This document shows, in pieces, positions 8,446-15,956 of a stretch of 64,000 nt of DNA. The position numbers were made by a program, and so were the translations under genes. Numbering within the stretch: the stretch's first letter is position 1; the number at the start of each line of letters is the position of its first letter. The stretch is from Jiangella endophytica (GTDB taxonomy: Bacteria > Actinomycetota > Actinomycetes > Jiangellales > Jiangellaceae). Below the pieces are notes generated by a model. That model was not told where the DNA came from, searched no databases, and was given only the letters and a program-made list of their open reading frames with translations. The stretch is from contig NZ_QVAI01000003.1 in the NCBI RefSeq assembly GCF_003427025.1, forward strand, positions 1-64,000. The letters are read 5' to 3'.

Positions 8446-9450
8446 GTGGGGAAGAAGAAACTGATCGACCGCATTGCCGACGGTTTCGACGGCAACCGCG
8501 AAGTGGCGCAGCACGCGCTCGACTCCGTCGTCGAGGGCATCCAGCGTTCGCTGGCCGCGGGTGAGAAGGTCGCCGTCAAGGGGCTCGGCGTCTTCGATCG
8601 CGACAAGGACAAGTCCGCCAAGAAGAAGTCCAAGAAGCGCACGGTGCCGACCTTCAGCCCGGCCGAAGAGTTGAAGGACGTCGTCGCGGGCGTGAAGAAG
8701 GCGAGCACGCGGGTCAGGGAGTCGCTCTCGCTGGTGCCGGCCCAGGCCGCCGCGGTGGCGGAGTCGGCGAGCCGCTCGGTGTCGTCGGCCGCCAAGCAGG
8801 TGGCCGACGCGGTCCGCGGCGACAAGGACGAAGCTGCGCCCGCGCCGGCCAAGAAGGCGGCGTCGACGGCGCGCAAGGTCCCGGTCAGCCGCCCGGCGGC
8901 GCCGAAGAAGGCGGCCGGTCCGGCCCGCAAGACCACCACGTCCACGACGGCGGCGAAGAAGACCGCCGCCAAGAGGACCACGACCGCCGCGAAGAAGACG
9001 ACGACCGCCGCGAAGAAGACGGCGGCGCCGGCGGCCGGCGCGGCGAAGAAGACGGCCGCTCCGGCTGCGCGCAAGACCACCACCGCGGCCAAGAAGACCA
9101 CGACGACCGCCGCGAAGAAGACGGCGGCGCCGGCTGCGAGCAAGACCACCACCGCGGCCAAGAAGACCACGACGACCGCCGCGAAGAAGACGGCCGCGCC
9201 GGCCGCGCCGGCTGCGCGCAAGACCACCACCACCGCCGCGAAGAAGACGGCGACGACCGCCGCCAAGAAGACGACGACCGCGGCCAAGAAGACCACGGCG
9301 ACCCGCAAGACCACCACGCCGGCGAAGAAGACCGCCGCGACGCCGGCGAAGAAGACCGCCGCGACGCCGGCGAAGAAGACCGCTGCGCCGTCGACCGGCA
9401 CCACCACGCCGGCCGCGAGCACTCCCACGCCGCCGTCGTCGAGCAACTGA
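8446..9450 (+). CDS. HU-like nucleoid protein with long lysine/alanine-rich tail
   Basis: This 334-aa protein has an N-terminal HU-like segment (about residues 1-90: LIDRIADGFDGNREVAQHAL, VAVKGLGVFDR, VPTFSPAEELKDVVAGV). A linker of about 60 residues follows, rich in Ala and Val. The C-terminus (about 160-320) is low-complexity AAKKTTT/APAKKT repeats like those of histone H1 and of mycobacterial HupB. The position after leuCD matches hupB of mycobacteria. The HU part is odd: the stretch between GVF and the PTF motif is about 17 residues, versus about 26 in mycobacterial HupB, and consists of DRDKDKSAKKKSKKRTV instead of the usual RNPxTG arm tip. GTG 8446 is the start; GAGGAG precedes it. Confidence 0.85.
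   Translation: MGKKKLIDRIADGFDGNREVAQHALDSVVEGIQRSLAAGEKVAVKGLGVFDRDKDKSAKKKSKKRTVPTFSPAEELKDVVAGVKKASTRVRESLSLVPAQAAAVAESASRSVSSAAKQVADAVRGDKDEAAPAPAKKAASTARKVPVSRPAAPKKAAGPARKTTTSTTAAKKTAAKRTTTAAKKTTTAAKKTAAPAAGAAKKTAAPAARKTTTAAKKTTTTAAKKTAAPAASKTTTAAKKTTTTAAKKTAAPAAPAARKTTTTAAKKTATTAAKKTTTAAKKTTATRKTTTPAKKTAATPAKKTAATPAKKTAAPSTGTTTPAASTPTPPSSSN
8935..9390 (+). repeat. Lys/Ala-rich coding repeats in the HU-like gene tail
   Basis: Irregular repeats of codons for AAKKT and KKTTT units fill the 3' half of the gene. Near 9316-9383 a 24-nt unit (coding TPAKKTAA) is repeated almost perfectly in tandem. This is a protein-level repeat, and its copy number is likely to vary between strains. Confidence 0.85.
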
Positions 9451-9470
9451 CCCGGGTCCACGCGGACGAC

Positions 9471-9510
9471 CGGAGCCGGGCGGCTGCCGCGAGCACGCCG
9501 CCCGGCTCCG
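9471..9510. terminator. Bidirectional terminator between HU gene and cofC
   Basis: A perfect 14-bp stem (CGGAGCCGGGCGGC paired with GCCGCCCGGCTCCG) with a 12-nt loop lies between two convergent genes. There is no strong T-run on either side, as is usual in high-GC actinobacteria. Confidence 0.75.
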
Positions 9511-9536
9511 TCATGTCCGGCGGCGCCGCACCGGCC

Positions 9537-10181
9537 CTACAGCGCGACGTCCAGCTCGGCCAGCAGCGCGGCCGTGCGCGGGCCCACCCCGAGCCGGCGG
9601 GCGTCCCAGAGGTCCACGGCGGTGTCGACGTCGCGGCGGACCGACGCGATGCCGTCGAGCTCCAGCTCGACGGCGCCGGCCAGCCGGTGCGCCGCCCGCG
9701 ACCGGCCGCCGAAGGCCGGCTCGAACGCCGCGCCGGACGCGGCGGCGTAGCTGGTGGTCCCGACCCCGGCGGTGTCGGCGACGAACGAGCGCGGATGCTC
9801 GCCTGCGGCGGCCAGCACCAGTGCCAGTTCGGCCGGGCGCAGCGCGGGGAGGTCGGCGGAGAGCGACGCCACGGCCGCCGACGCGTCCTCGGCCCGCGCC
9901 GACGCCGCGCCGTGCCGCAGCGCCGCGTTCAGCCCGGCGTCGGGCGCGTCGGCCACGACGTCGGCGCCCAGCGCTCGCGCCTCGCCGGCCGCCGCGTCGT
10001 CGTCGGTCACCACGATCACCCGGGCGACCGCGGGACACTCCAGGGCGGCCTGGACGGTGTCGGCGGCGAACGCACGGGCGAACCGCGGGCGTTGCTCGCC
10101 GACGGCGTCGGCCAAGCGGGTCTTGGCGTGCTCGGGTCGCTTGACGGGAATCACGACCGTCCAGAGCTGCGGTGTCGTCAT
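9537..10181 (-). CDS. cofC: 2-phospho-L-lactate (or PEP) guanylyltransferase, coenzyme F420 synthesis
   Basis: This 214-aa nucleotidyltransferase activates phospholactate, or phosphoenolpyruvate in mycobacteria (FbiD), with GTP for coenzyme F420 assembly. The N-terminal VVIPVKRPEHAKTRLADAVG is the family signature; ARVIVVTDDDAA, the metal-site motif SLSADLPALRP and DTAGVGTTSY follow. The place next to the HU gene and gpsA matches Rv2983 (fbiD) of Mycobacterium tuberculosis. ATG 10181 is chosen because upstream in-frame codons give an arginine-rich non-homologous extension. No other F420 gene is in the window. It is divergent from plsC. Confidence 0.92.
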   Translation of the reverse strand: MTTPQLWTVVIPVKRPEHAKTRLADAVGEQRPRFARAFAADTVQAALECPAVARVIVVTDDDAAAGEARALGADVVADAPDAGLNAALRHGAASARAEDASAAVASLSADLPALRPAELALVLAAAGEHPRSFVADTAGVGTTSYAAASGAAFEPAFGGRSRAAHRLAGAVELELDGIASVRRDVDTAVDLWDARRLGVGPRTAALLAELDVAL

Positions 10182-10295
10182 CGGGATCCAGTCTGGCGCA
10201 TCGGCTCGCGCGGCGCGCCGGCGGCCGGTTCGACGTGCGCGGCCCGGGGGAGCGACACTGTGTCCGGGCATTCACGTGGGCGGAGGGAGAGGTAC

Positions 10296-11084
10296 GTGGT
10301 GGTGCGTAGGCCGGGGGTCGGGTTCGCGTTCAGGTTCATCGCGGTCCTGCTCCGTCCGTTCCTCATGGCGTTCACCCGGCAGAACTGGCGCGGCGGGCAG
10401 TACATTCCGCCGGCCGGCACCGGCGTCATCGTCGCGGGCAACCACATCTCGCACTTCGACCCGCTGACGTTCGCGCACTTCCTGTGGGACAACGGCCGCG
10501 CCACCAGGTACCTCGCCAAGTCCGGGGTGTTCCGCGTCCCGGTCTTCGGCCGGCTCATCACGGCCGCGGGGCAGATCCCGGTGTACCGCGAGTCCCGCGA
10601 CGCGTCGCAGGCCTACCGCGCCGCCGTCGCCGCCGTGCGGGGCGGTGAGCTGGTCGCCATCTACCCCGAGGGCACCATCTCGCGCGACCCCGACCTGTGG
10701 CCGATGGTCGGCAAGACCGGCGCCGCTCGGGTCGCGCTGGAGACCGGCTGCGACGTCGTCCCGGTCGCGCAGTGGGGGGCTAACCAGGTGCTGGCGCCGT
10801 ACTCCAAGCGCATCCGGCTGCTGCCGCGCAAGACCATCTCCGTCATCGCCGGTCCGCCGATCCCGCTCGACGACCTGCGCGGCAAGCCGGTCGACTCCGC
10901 CGTGCTGCGCATCGCCACCGACCGCATCATGGCCGCCATCACCGACCAGCTCGCGCAGATCCGCGGCGAGGCCGCGCCGGTCGAGCGGTTCGACCCGAAG
11001 GCGGTCGGGCTGCCACCGGTCGGCGACCCGAAGCAGCGTCGCGACGAGCAGCCCGACGAGCCACAGCCGGAGGAGCAGCCGTGA
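10296..11084 (+). CDS. plsC: 1-acyl-sn-glycerol-3-phosphate acyltransferase
   Basis: This 262-aa membrane-associated acyltransferase would acylate lysophosphatidic acid to phosphatidic acid in phospholipid synthesis. The catalytic HX4D motif is NHISHFD, the second block is YLAKSGVFRVPVFG, and YPEGTISRDP is the third (EGT) block. A hydrophobic N-terminal segment (FAFRFIAVLLRPFLMAF) fits membrane anchoring. The start is GTG 10296, 9 nt after GGAGG. The C-terminal 30 residues are Pro/Gln/Glu-rich. The stop overlaps the gpsA start (GTGA), linking two steps of glycerolipid synthesis. Confidence 0.92.
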   Translation: MVVRRPGVGFAFRFIAVLLRPFLMAFTRQNWRGGQYIPPAGTGVIVAGNHISHFDPLTFAHFLWDNGRATRYLAKSGVFRVPVFGRLITAAGQIPVYRESRDASQAYRAAVAAVRGGELVAIYPEGTISRDPDLWPMVGKTGAARVALETGCDVVPVAQWGANQVLAPYSKRIRLLPRKTISVIAGPPIPLDDLRGKPVDSAVLRIATDRIMAAITDQLAQIRGEAAPVERFDPKAVGLPPVGDPKQRRDEQPDEPQPEEQP

Positions 11085-12088
11085 CCCGCGCCGCCGTCTT
11101 CGGCGCCGGCTCGTGGGGGACGGCGTTCGCGCTCGTGCTCGCCGACGCCGGCGCCGAGGTGACGATGTGGGGCCGCCGCGCCGAGCTGTGCGACGCCATC
11201 AACGCCACGCACACCAACCCCGACTACCTCCCCGGCGTCGCGCTGCCGCCGGCCATCCGGGCCACCCACGATCCCGAGGAGGCGGCCGGCCGGGCCGACC
11301 TCGTCGTGCTGGCGGTGCCGTCGCAGTCGCTGCGCGACAACCTCACGGAGTGGGCGCCGGCGCTGCCGTCGTCGGCGGCGCTGGTCAGCCTGATGAAGGG
11401 GGTCGAGCTCGGCACGGCGAAGCGGATGAGCGAGGTCATCGACGACGTCACCGGCGCCGGCCCGGCTCGCATCGCCGCCGTCTCCGGGCCGAACCTCGCA
11501 CGCGAGATCGCGCAGCGGCAGCCCGCCGCGAGCGTCGTCGCGGCCGCCGACGACGACCTCGCCAAGCGCATCCAGCGGGCCTGCCACTCGCCGCACTTCC
11601 GCCCGTACACCAACCACGACCTCGTCGGCGCCGAGCTCGGCGGCGCGGTGAAGAACGTCATCGCGCTCGCCGTCGGCATCGCCGCCGGGCTCGGGTTCGG
11701 CGACAACGCCCGCGCCAGCGTCATCACCCGCGGGCTGGCCGAGACCGCGCGGCTGGGCGCGGCGCTGGGCGCCGACGCGTACACGTTCTCCGGGCTGGCC
11801 GGGCTCGGCGACCTCGCCGCCACGTGCATGTCGCCGCTGTCGCGTAACCGCTCGTTCGGCGAGCAGCTGGGCCGTGGCATGACGGTCGCCGAGATCGTCG
11901 CCGGCACCCGCCAGATCGCCGAGGGGGTCAAGTCGTGCGAGTCGATCCTCGACCTCGCCGGGCGCCACGACGTCGACATGCCGATCGTCCAGCACGTCAC
12001 CGGCGTGGTCCGGGGCGACTTCACCCCGGCCGAGATGGTGGGGTCGCTGCTGTCCCGCTCGGCGAAGCCTGAACGTCATGGACATTGA
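11081..12088 (+). CDS. gpsA: NAD(P)-dependent glycerol-3-phosphate dehydrogenase
   Basis: GpsA (335 aa) reduces dihydroxyacetone phosphate to sn-glycerol-3-phosphate for phospholipid synthesis. The nucleotide-binding GAGSWGTAFA (about residues 8-17), the VLAVPSQSLR strand, VSGPNLAREIA, the catalytic-Lys region GAELGGAVKNVIALA and GLAGLGDLAATC are all present. Start GTG 11081 overlaps the plsC stop by 4 nt. The 3' end overlaps ddl by 11 nt, so plsC-gpsA-ddl is one operon. Confidence 0.97.
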   Translation: MTRAAVFGAGSWGTAFALVLADAGAEVTMWGRRAELCDAINATHTNPDYLPGVALPPAIRATHDPEEAAGRADLVVLAVPSQSLRDNLTEWAPALPSSAALVSLMKGVELGTAKRMSEVIDDVTGAGPARIAAVSGPNLAREIAQRQPAASVVAAADDDLAKRIQRACHSPHFRPYTNHDLVGAELGGAVKNVIALAVGIAAGLGFGDNARASVITRGLAETARLGAALGADAYTFSGLAGLGDLAATCMSPLSRNRSFGEQLGRGMTVAEIVAGTRQIAEGVKSCESILDLAGRHDVDMPIVQHVTGVVRGDFTPAEMVGSLLSRSAKPERHGH

Positions 12089-13223
12089 GGACGGTAGGGT
12101 CGACGAGGTGTTCACGTCGCAGGACCGCCGCATCAAGGTCGCCGTCGTCTTCGGCGGCCGAAGCTCCGAGCACGAGATCTCGTGCGTCACCGCTGGTGGA
12201 GTGCTCGCCGCACTCGACCCGCGCCGGTACGAGGTGCTGCCCATCGGCATCACGACGTCCGGTCGCTGGGTGCTGACCAGCGCCGATCCGGACCACCTGG
12301 CCATCCACGGCAGCACCATGCCGCGCGTCGACGACGAAGGCGGCACCGTCGTGCTGCCCGGGCGGGGCGAGCTGGCGGTGCAGTCGCCGGGCGAGGTGCC
12401 GCGCGCACTCGGCACGGTCGACGTCGTGTTCCCGCTGCTGCACGGCCCCTACGGCGAGGACGGCACCATCCAGGGGCTGCTCGAGCTGGCCGACGTCCGC
12501 TACGTCGGCTCCGGCGTCCTGGCCTCCGCCGTCGGCATGGACAAGCACGTCATGAAGCTGCTGCTGGCCGGCGCCGGGCTGCCCGTGGCCGAGTACGTGC
12601 TGGTGCGTCCGTCGGCGTGGGAGCCGCAGCGCGACCGCGTCGTCGCCGAGGTCGAGCGGACGCTGGGCTGGCCGGTCTTCGTCAAGCCGGCCCGCGCCGG
12701 GTCGAGCATGGGCGTCAGCAAGGCGCGCGACGCCGCCGAGCTGGAGGCGGCCGTGCTGGCCGCCCGCGAGCACGACCCGAAGGTGCTGATCGAGGAGGCC
12801 GTCGTCGGCCGTGAGGTCGAGTGCGGCGTGCTCGAGGGCCAGGGCGGCGGTGAGCCCGAGGCCAGTGTCGTCGGCGAGATCCGCCTCGGCGCCGGTCACG
12901 AGCTGTACGACTTCGAGGCCAAGTACCTGCCCGGCGACGACGTCGCCCTCGATATCCCCGCCGACCTGCCGGCCGACGTCGCCGAGCGGGTCCGCCGCAT
13001 GTCCGTCGAGGCGTTCCAGGCGCTGTCCTGCGAGAGCCTCGCCCGCGTCGACTTCTTCCTCCGCGACGACGGCTCGCTGCTGGTGAACGAGCTGAACACG
13101 ATGCCGGGTTTCACCCCGACGTCGATGTTCCCGCAGCTGTGGGCGAAGACCGGCATCGACTACTCGTCGCTGGTCGACCGCCTCGTCGACACCGCGCTGC
13201 GGCGGCCGACGGGGCTGCGCTGA
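12078..13223 (+). CDS. ddl: D-alanine--D-alanine ligase
   Basis: Ddl (381 aa) joins two D-alanines for the peptidoglycan stem peptide. The ATP-grasp fold shows the family motifs VVFGGRSSEHEISCVTA, PLLHGPYGEDGTIQGLLEL, FVKPARAGSSMGVSK, EEAVVGREVE and the metal-binding NELNTMPGFTPTSMFPQLW. ATG 12078 overlaps gpsA; GTG 12108 is an alternative start closer to the conserved domain. The gpsA-ddl order is conserved in mycobacteria. Confidence 0.97.
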   Translation: MDIEDGRVDEVFTSQDRRIKVAVVFGGRSSEHEISCVTAGGVLAALDPRRYEVLPIGITTSGRWVLTSADPDHLAIHGSTMPRVDDEGGTVVLPGRGELAVQSPGEVPRALGTVDVVFPLLHGPYGEDGTIQGLLELADVRYVGSGVLASAVGMDKHVMKLLLAGAGLPVAEYVLVRPSAWEPQRDRVVAEVERTLGWPVFVKPARAGSSMGVSKARDAAELEAAVLAAREHDPKVLIEEAVVGREVECGVLEGQGGGEPEASVVGEIRLGAGHELYDFEAKYLPGDDVALDIPADLPADVAERVRRMSVEAFQALSCESLARVDFFLRDDGSLLVNELNTMPGFTPTSMFPQLWAKTGIDYSSLVDRLVDTALRRPTGLR

Positions 13224-13231
13224 ACGCTGCG

Positions 13232-13750
13232 TCAGGCGGCGTCGCGCGCGTACACGACGACGTCCAGGCCGTCGTGCGTCGTCTCCTCCCAGAGGGAGAA
13301 ACCGAGCCGGCGCATGACGGCGATCGAGCGGGTGTTCGCCGAGATCGTGATGGAGATCAGCCGCGGCAGGCGCAGCTCGCCGAAAGCGTGCGTGATCCAG
13401 GCCGTCGCCGCTTCGGAGGCGTAGCCGTGCCCCCACGCGTGTGGCGCGAGCCGCCAGCCGATCTCGACGTCGTCGGGGTACCAGTGGTGGCGGTGGATGC
13501 CGGTGAAGCCGAGGAACGCGCCGTCGGTGGTCCGCTCCACGGCGGCCAGGCCGTAGCCGTCGCGCAGGTGCTGCTCGCGCATCTTCGCCAGCATGGAGTC
13601 GGACGCGGCGCGGTCCAGCGGGCCGGTGGTGAAGTGCTCCATGACGGCCGGGTCGGCGTTCATGGCGGCGAACGCGTCGGCGTCGCCGGGCTCGATCGGG
13701 CGCAGGGTCAGGCGGTCGGTCACCAGGAGGGTGGGCTGGGTGGTGGGCAC
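13232..13750 (-). CDS. GNAT N-acetyltransferase (RimJ/RimL type)
   Basis: This 172-aa acetyl-CoA-dependent acetyltransferase has the RimJ-like N-terminus TDRLTLRPIEPGDADAFAAM, the IGWRLAPHAWGHGYASEA acetyl-CoA-binding region and the closing NTRSIAVMRRLGF motif. It could acetylate a protein N-terminus, an amine or an antibiotic; the substrate is unknown. It is convergent with ddl (8-nt gap) and lies 9 nt downstream of the DUF3515 gene on the same strand, so it probably shares that transcript. Confidence 0.88.
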   Translation of the reverse strand: MPTTQPTLLVTDRLTLRPIEPGDADAFAAMNADPAVMEHFTTGPLDRAASDSMLAKMREQHLRDGYGLAAVERTTDGAFLGFTGIHRHHWYPDDVEIGWRLAPHAWGHGYASEAATAWITHAFGELRLPRLISITISANTRSIAVMRRLGFSLWEETTHDGLDVVVYARDAA

Positions 13751-13759
13751 CGCCCGACG

Positions 13760-14221
13760 TTAGCGCAGCCCGCGCTCCGGATCGGTGTCGAGGATCGCGG
13801 TCGCGAGGTCGGCCAGTACGTTCGCCTCGGGCGCGTAGTCGTCGGGGACGGCGACCTCGACCAGGACCTCGCGGTCGACGGCGGTGAAGAACGTCCCGCC
13901 CTCGCCCTCGTCGGCCAGCCAGCCGACGCCGTCGACGTCGTACAGCTGGGCGTCGGGCCGGTACGAGGCGGGCATCGCGACGCCGCAGCGCAGGACGATC
14001 GGCGGCTGGCCCCAAGCGGCCACGTACTCCGAGGACGGGTCGACGTCGCGCCGGACCGCGTCGTCGACGGTGTCGGGGAGGGCGTCCTGGAGGGCGGCGC
14101 AGACGCCGGCGCTGCCGGGCTCGGGCTCGTGGGGCGTGACGTCGACCGCGCCGTACCCGCAGCCGGCCAACCCCGTCGCGAGGAGGATGGCGCCCAGCGT
14201 CAGATGTGGACGACGGGGCAC
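13760..14221 (-). CDS. DUF3515 lipoprotein
   Basis: This 153-aa protein has a lipoprotein-type signal: basic PRRPH, hydrophobic LTLGAILLATG, then the lipobox LAGC with Cys about residue 21. The exported part (VCAALQDALPDTVDD, WGQPPIVLRCG, DGVGWLADE) matches the actinobacterial DUF3515 family, usually found beside the Lrp-like gene and thiL as here. Its function is unknown. GTG 14221 is the only sensible start before the signal, and it overlaps the end of the Lrp-like gene by 22 nt. Confidence 0.8.
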   Translation of the reverse strand: MPRRPHLTLGAILLATGLAGCGYGAVDVTPHEPEPGSAGVCAALQDALPDTVDDAVRRDVDPSSEYVAAWGQPPIVLRCGVAMPASYRPDAQLYDVDGVGWLADEGEGGTFFTAVDREVLVEVAVPDDYAPEANVLADLATAILDTDPERGLR

Positions 14222-14436
14222 GTGAGCGTGCGGGTGATGCCGTCGACCGTCTGCACCTTGGCGACCACGAGCTTCCCCAGGTCGTCGACGTTGCCCGCTT
14301 CGGCGCGCACGATGACGTCGTACGGGCCGGTGACGTCCTCGGCGAGCGTGACACCGTCGATCTCGGCGATCTTCCGGGCGACCTCGGCGGCCTTGCCCAC
14401 CTCGGTCTGGATCAGGATGTAAGCCTGTACGACCAC
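14200..14436 (-). CDS. Stand-alone Lrp/AsnC ligand-binding (RAM) domain protein
   Basis: This protein of about 78 aa consists only of the AsnC_trans_reg (RAM) fold: VVQAYILIQTEVGKAAEVA, GPYDVIVRAEAGNVDDLGKL and a C-terminal strand TLTCPVV. It lacks the N-terminal helix-turn-helix, so it may bind amino acids or modulate full-length Lrp proteins. GTG 14436 is preferred over ATG 14460 because GGGAGG lies 9 nt upstream of it and none precedes the ATG. The gene is divergent from thiL. Confidence 0.85.
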   Translation of the reverse strand: MVVQAYILIQTEVGKAAEVARKIAEIDGVTLAEDVTGPYDVIVRAEAGNVDDLGKLVVAKVQTVDGITRTLTCPVVHI

Positions 14437-14524
14437 GGGTTTGCCCTCCCACGCGTGCATGAAGTGTGCGGAACGGTCAACCTACCTGGTCGAGGGATCG
14501 TGCGGAGAAGAGGGAGCGTAGAGA

Positions 14525-15472
14525 ATGCCCGACAGCGTGGGCGAGCTGGGAGAGTTCGGCCTCATCGGCGCCGTGACCGCGCGGCTGCCGCAGGGCCGCG
14601 ACGTCCTCCTCGGCCCCGGCGACGACTCCGCCGTGGTCGCGGTGCCCGACGGCCGCGTGGTGGTGACGACCGACCTCCTGGTCGAGAACCGGCACTTCCG
14701 CCGCGACTGGTCCGAGGCCGCCGACGTCGGCCACAAGGCGGCCGCGCAGAACCTGTCCGACATCGAGGCCATGGGCGCCCGGCCCACCTCTCTGGTGGTC
14801 GGGCTGGGTGTGCCGGCCGACCTGCCGGCGTCATGGGCGATCGCGTTGTCGGAGGGACTGGGGGAGGAGGCGGCGCTGGTCGGCGCCTCGGTGGTCGGCG
14901 GCGACGTCGTGCGCTCGCCGCTCGTCGTGGTGTCCGTGACGGCCTTGGGCACGCTGGCCGGTGCGGAGCCGGTGACCCGGTCGGGTGCGCGGCCCGGCGA
15001 CGTCGTCGCCGTCTGCGGGCGGCTGGGCTGGGCGGAGGCCGGCTATCAGGTGCTCAGCCGCGGCTTCCGGACGCCGCGCGCCGTCGTCGAGGCGCACCGC
15101 CGGCCGCGGGTTCCGTACGGGGCGGGCGCCGAGGCGGCGGCCCTGGGCGCGACCGCGATGTGCGACGTCAGCGACGGCCTGCTCGGCGACCTCGGCCACG
15201 TGGCCGCCGCGAGCGGCGTCGCCGTCGACGTCGACCCGTCGCGGCTGGAGGTGGCCGGCCCGCTGCGCGAGGTCGCGTCGGCGCTGGGCGCCGACCCGCT
15301 CGCCTGGGTCCTCACCGGCGGCGACGACAACGCCCTGGTGGCGACGTACCCGGCGGCCGTCGAGCTGCCTGAGCGATGGACGGTGATCGGCTCGGTGTCC
15401 GGCGGCTCCGGCGTGACGGTCGGCGGAGCGGCGTACGACGCCCCGGCGGGTCACGACCACTTCGCCGGCTGA
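14525..15472 (+). CDS. thiL: Thiamine-monophosphate kinase
   Basis: ThiL (315 aa) phosphorylates thiamine phosphate to the active cofactor thiamine diphosphate. The conserved N-terminus GEFGLIGAVTARLP, GPGDDSAVV, TTDLLVENRHFRRDW, KAAAQNLSDIEAMGA and MCDVSDGLLGDLGH are the PurM/ThiL-type ATP- and metal-binding motifs. The C-terminal part carries VLTGGDDNALVATYP. The length is normal. A purine-rich GGGAG box precedes ATG 14525. Confidence 0.96.
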   Translation: MPDSVGELGEFGLIGAVTARLPQGRDVLLGPGDDSAVVAVPDGRVVVTTDLLVENRHFRRDWSEAADVGHKAAAQNLSDIEAMGARPTSLVVGLGVPADLPASWAIALSEGLGEEAALVGASVVGGDVVRSPLVVVSVTALGTLAGAEPVTRSGARPGDVVAVCGRLGWAEAGYQVLSRGFRTPRAVVEAHRRPRVPYGAGAEAAALGATAMCDVSDGLLGDLGHVAAASGVAVDVDPSRLEVAGPLREVASALGADPLAWVLTGGDDNALVATYPAAVELPERWTVIGSVSGGSGVTVGGAAYDAPAGHDHFAG

Positions 15473-15548
15473 TGTCGAGAAGGCGGTGCCGGCTCCGTCC
15501 CTGGGGTACGAGCGGCTGGGACGGGCCGCGTGACGAAGGGGAACGACC

Positions 15549-15956
15549 ATGAAGTACCTGCTGCTGAAGCACTACCGCGGTGGCCCGGCGCCGGTCGCCG
15601 ACATGGAGCCGATCGACCGCTGGACGCCGGCCGATGTCGACGCGCACATGCAGTACATGCGTGACTTCGCCGCCCGCCTGGAGGAGACCGGCGAGTTCGT
15701 CGACGCCCAGGCGCTGGCGCCCGAGGGCACGTTCGTCCGGTCCGGCGGCGAAGGGCGCCCACCGGTGACCGACGGCCCGTTCGCCGAGACCAAGGACCTC
15801 ATCGCCGGCTGGATGGTCATCGACGTCGAGTCGTGGGATCGCGCGCTCGAGCTGGCCGCGGAGTTGTCCGCCGCGCCCGGTGCCGGAGGCGTGCCCACCG
15901 ACGAGTGGCTGGAGATCAGGCCGTTCCTCACCGAGGCCGCCACGGTCACCGAGTGA
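15549..15956 (+). CDS. YCII-related DGPF-domain protein
   Basis: This 135-aa protein has the YCII-like fold with the diagnostic TDGPFAETKDLIAGW (DGPF motif). Such proteins are encoded next to ECF42-group sigma factors, and the adjacent gene is exactly that. Its enzymatic role is unknown. The N-terminus MKYLLLKHYRGG is typical, and GAAGGGG precedes ATG 15549. The stop overlaps the start of the sigma gene (GTGA at 15953-15956), so translation is coupled. Confidence 0.9.
   Translation: MKYLLLKHYRGGPAPVADMEPIDRWTPADVDAHMQYMRDFAARLEETGEFVDAQALAPEGTFVRSGGEGRPPVTDGPFAETKDLIAGWMVIDVESWDRALELAAELSAAPGAGGVPTDEWLEIRPFLTEAATVTE

Noticed and set aside
8935-9390. Repeats that could be taken for a CRISPR array or minisatellite
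   Set aside because: Unit lengths follow codons for AKKT motifs in frame with the HU gene, and there are no unique spacers of constant size.
14437-14460. ATG 14460 as start of the Lrp-like protein
   Set aside because: No SD precedes it, while GTG 14436 has GGGAGG at 9 nt and matches the usual protein start.
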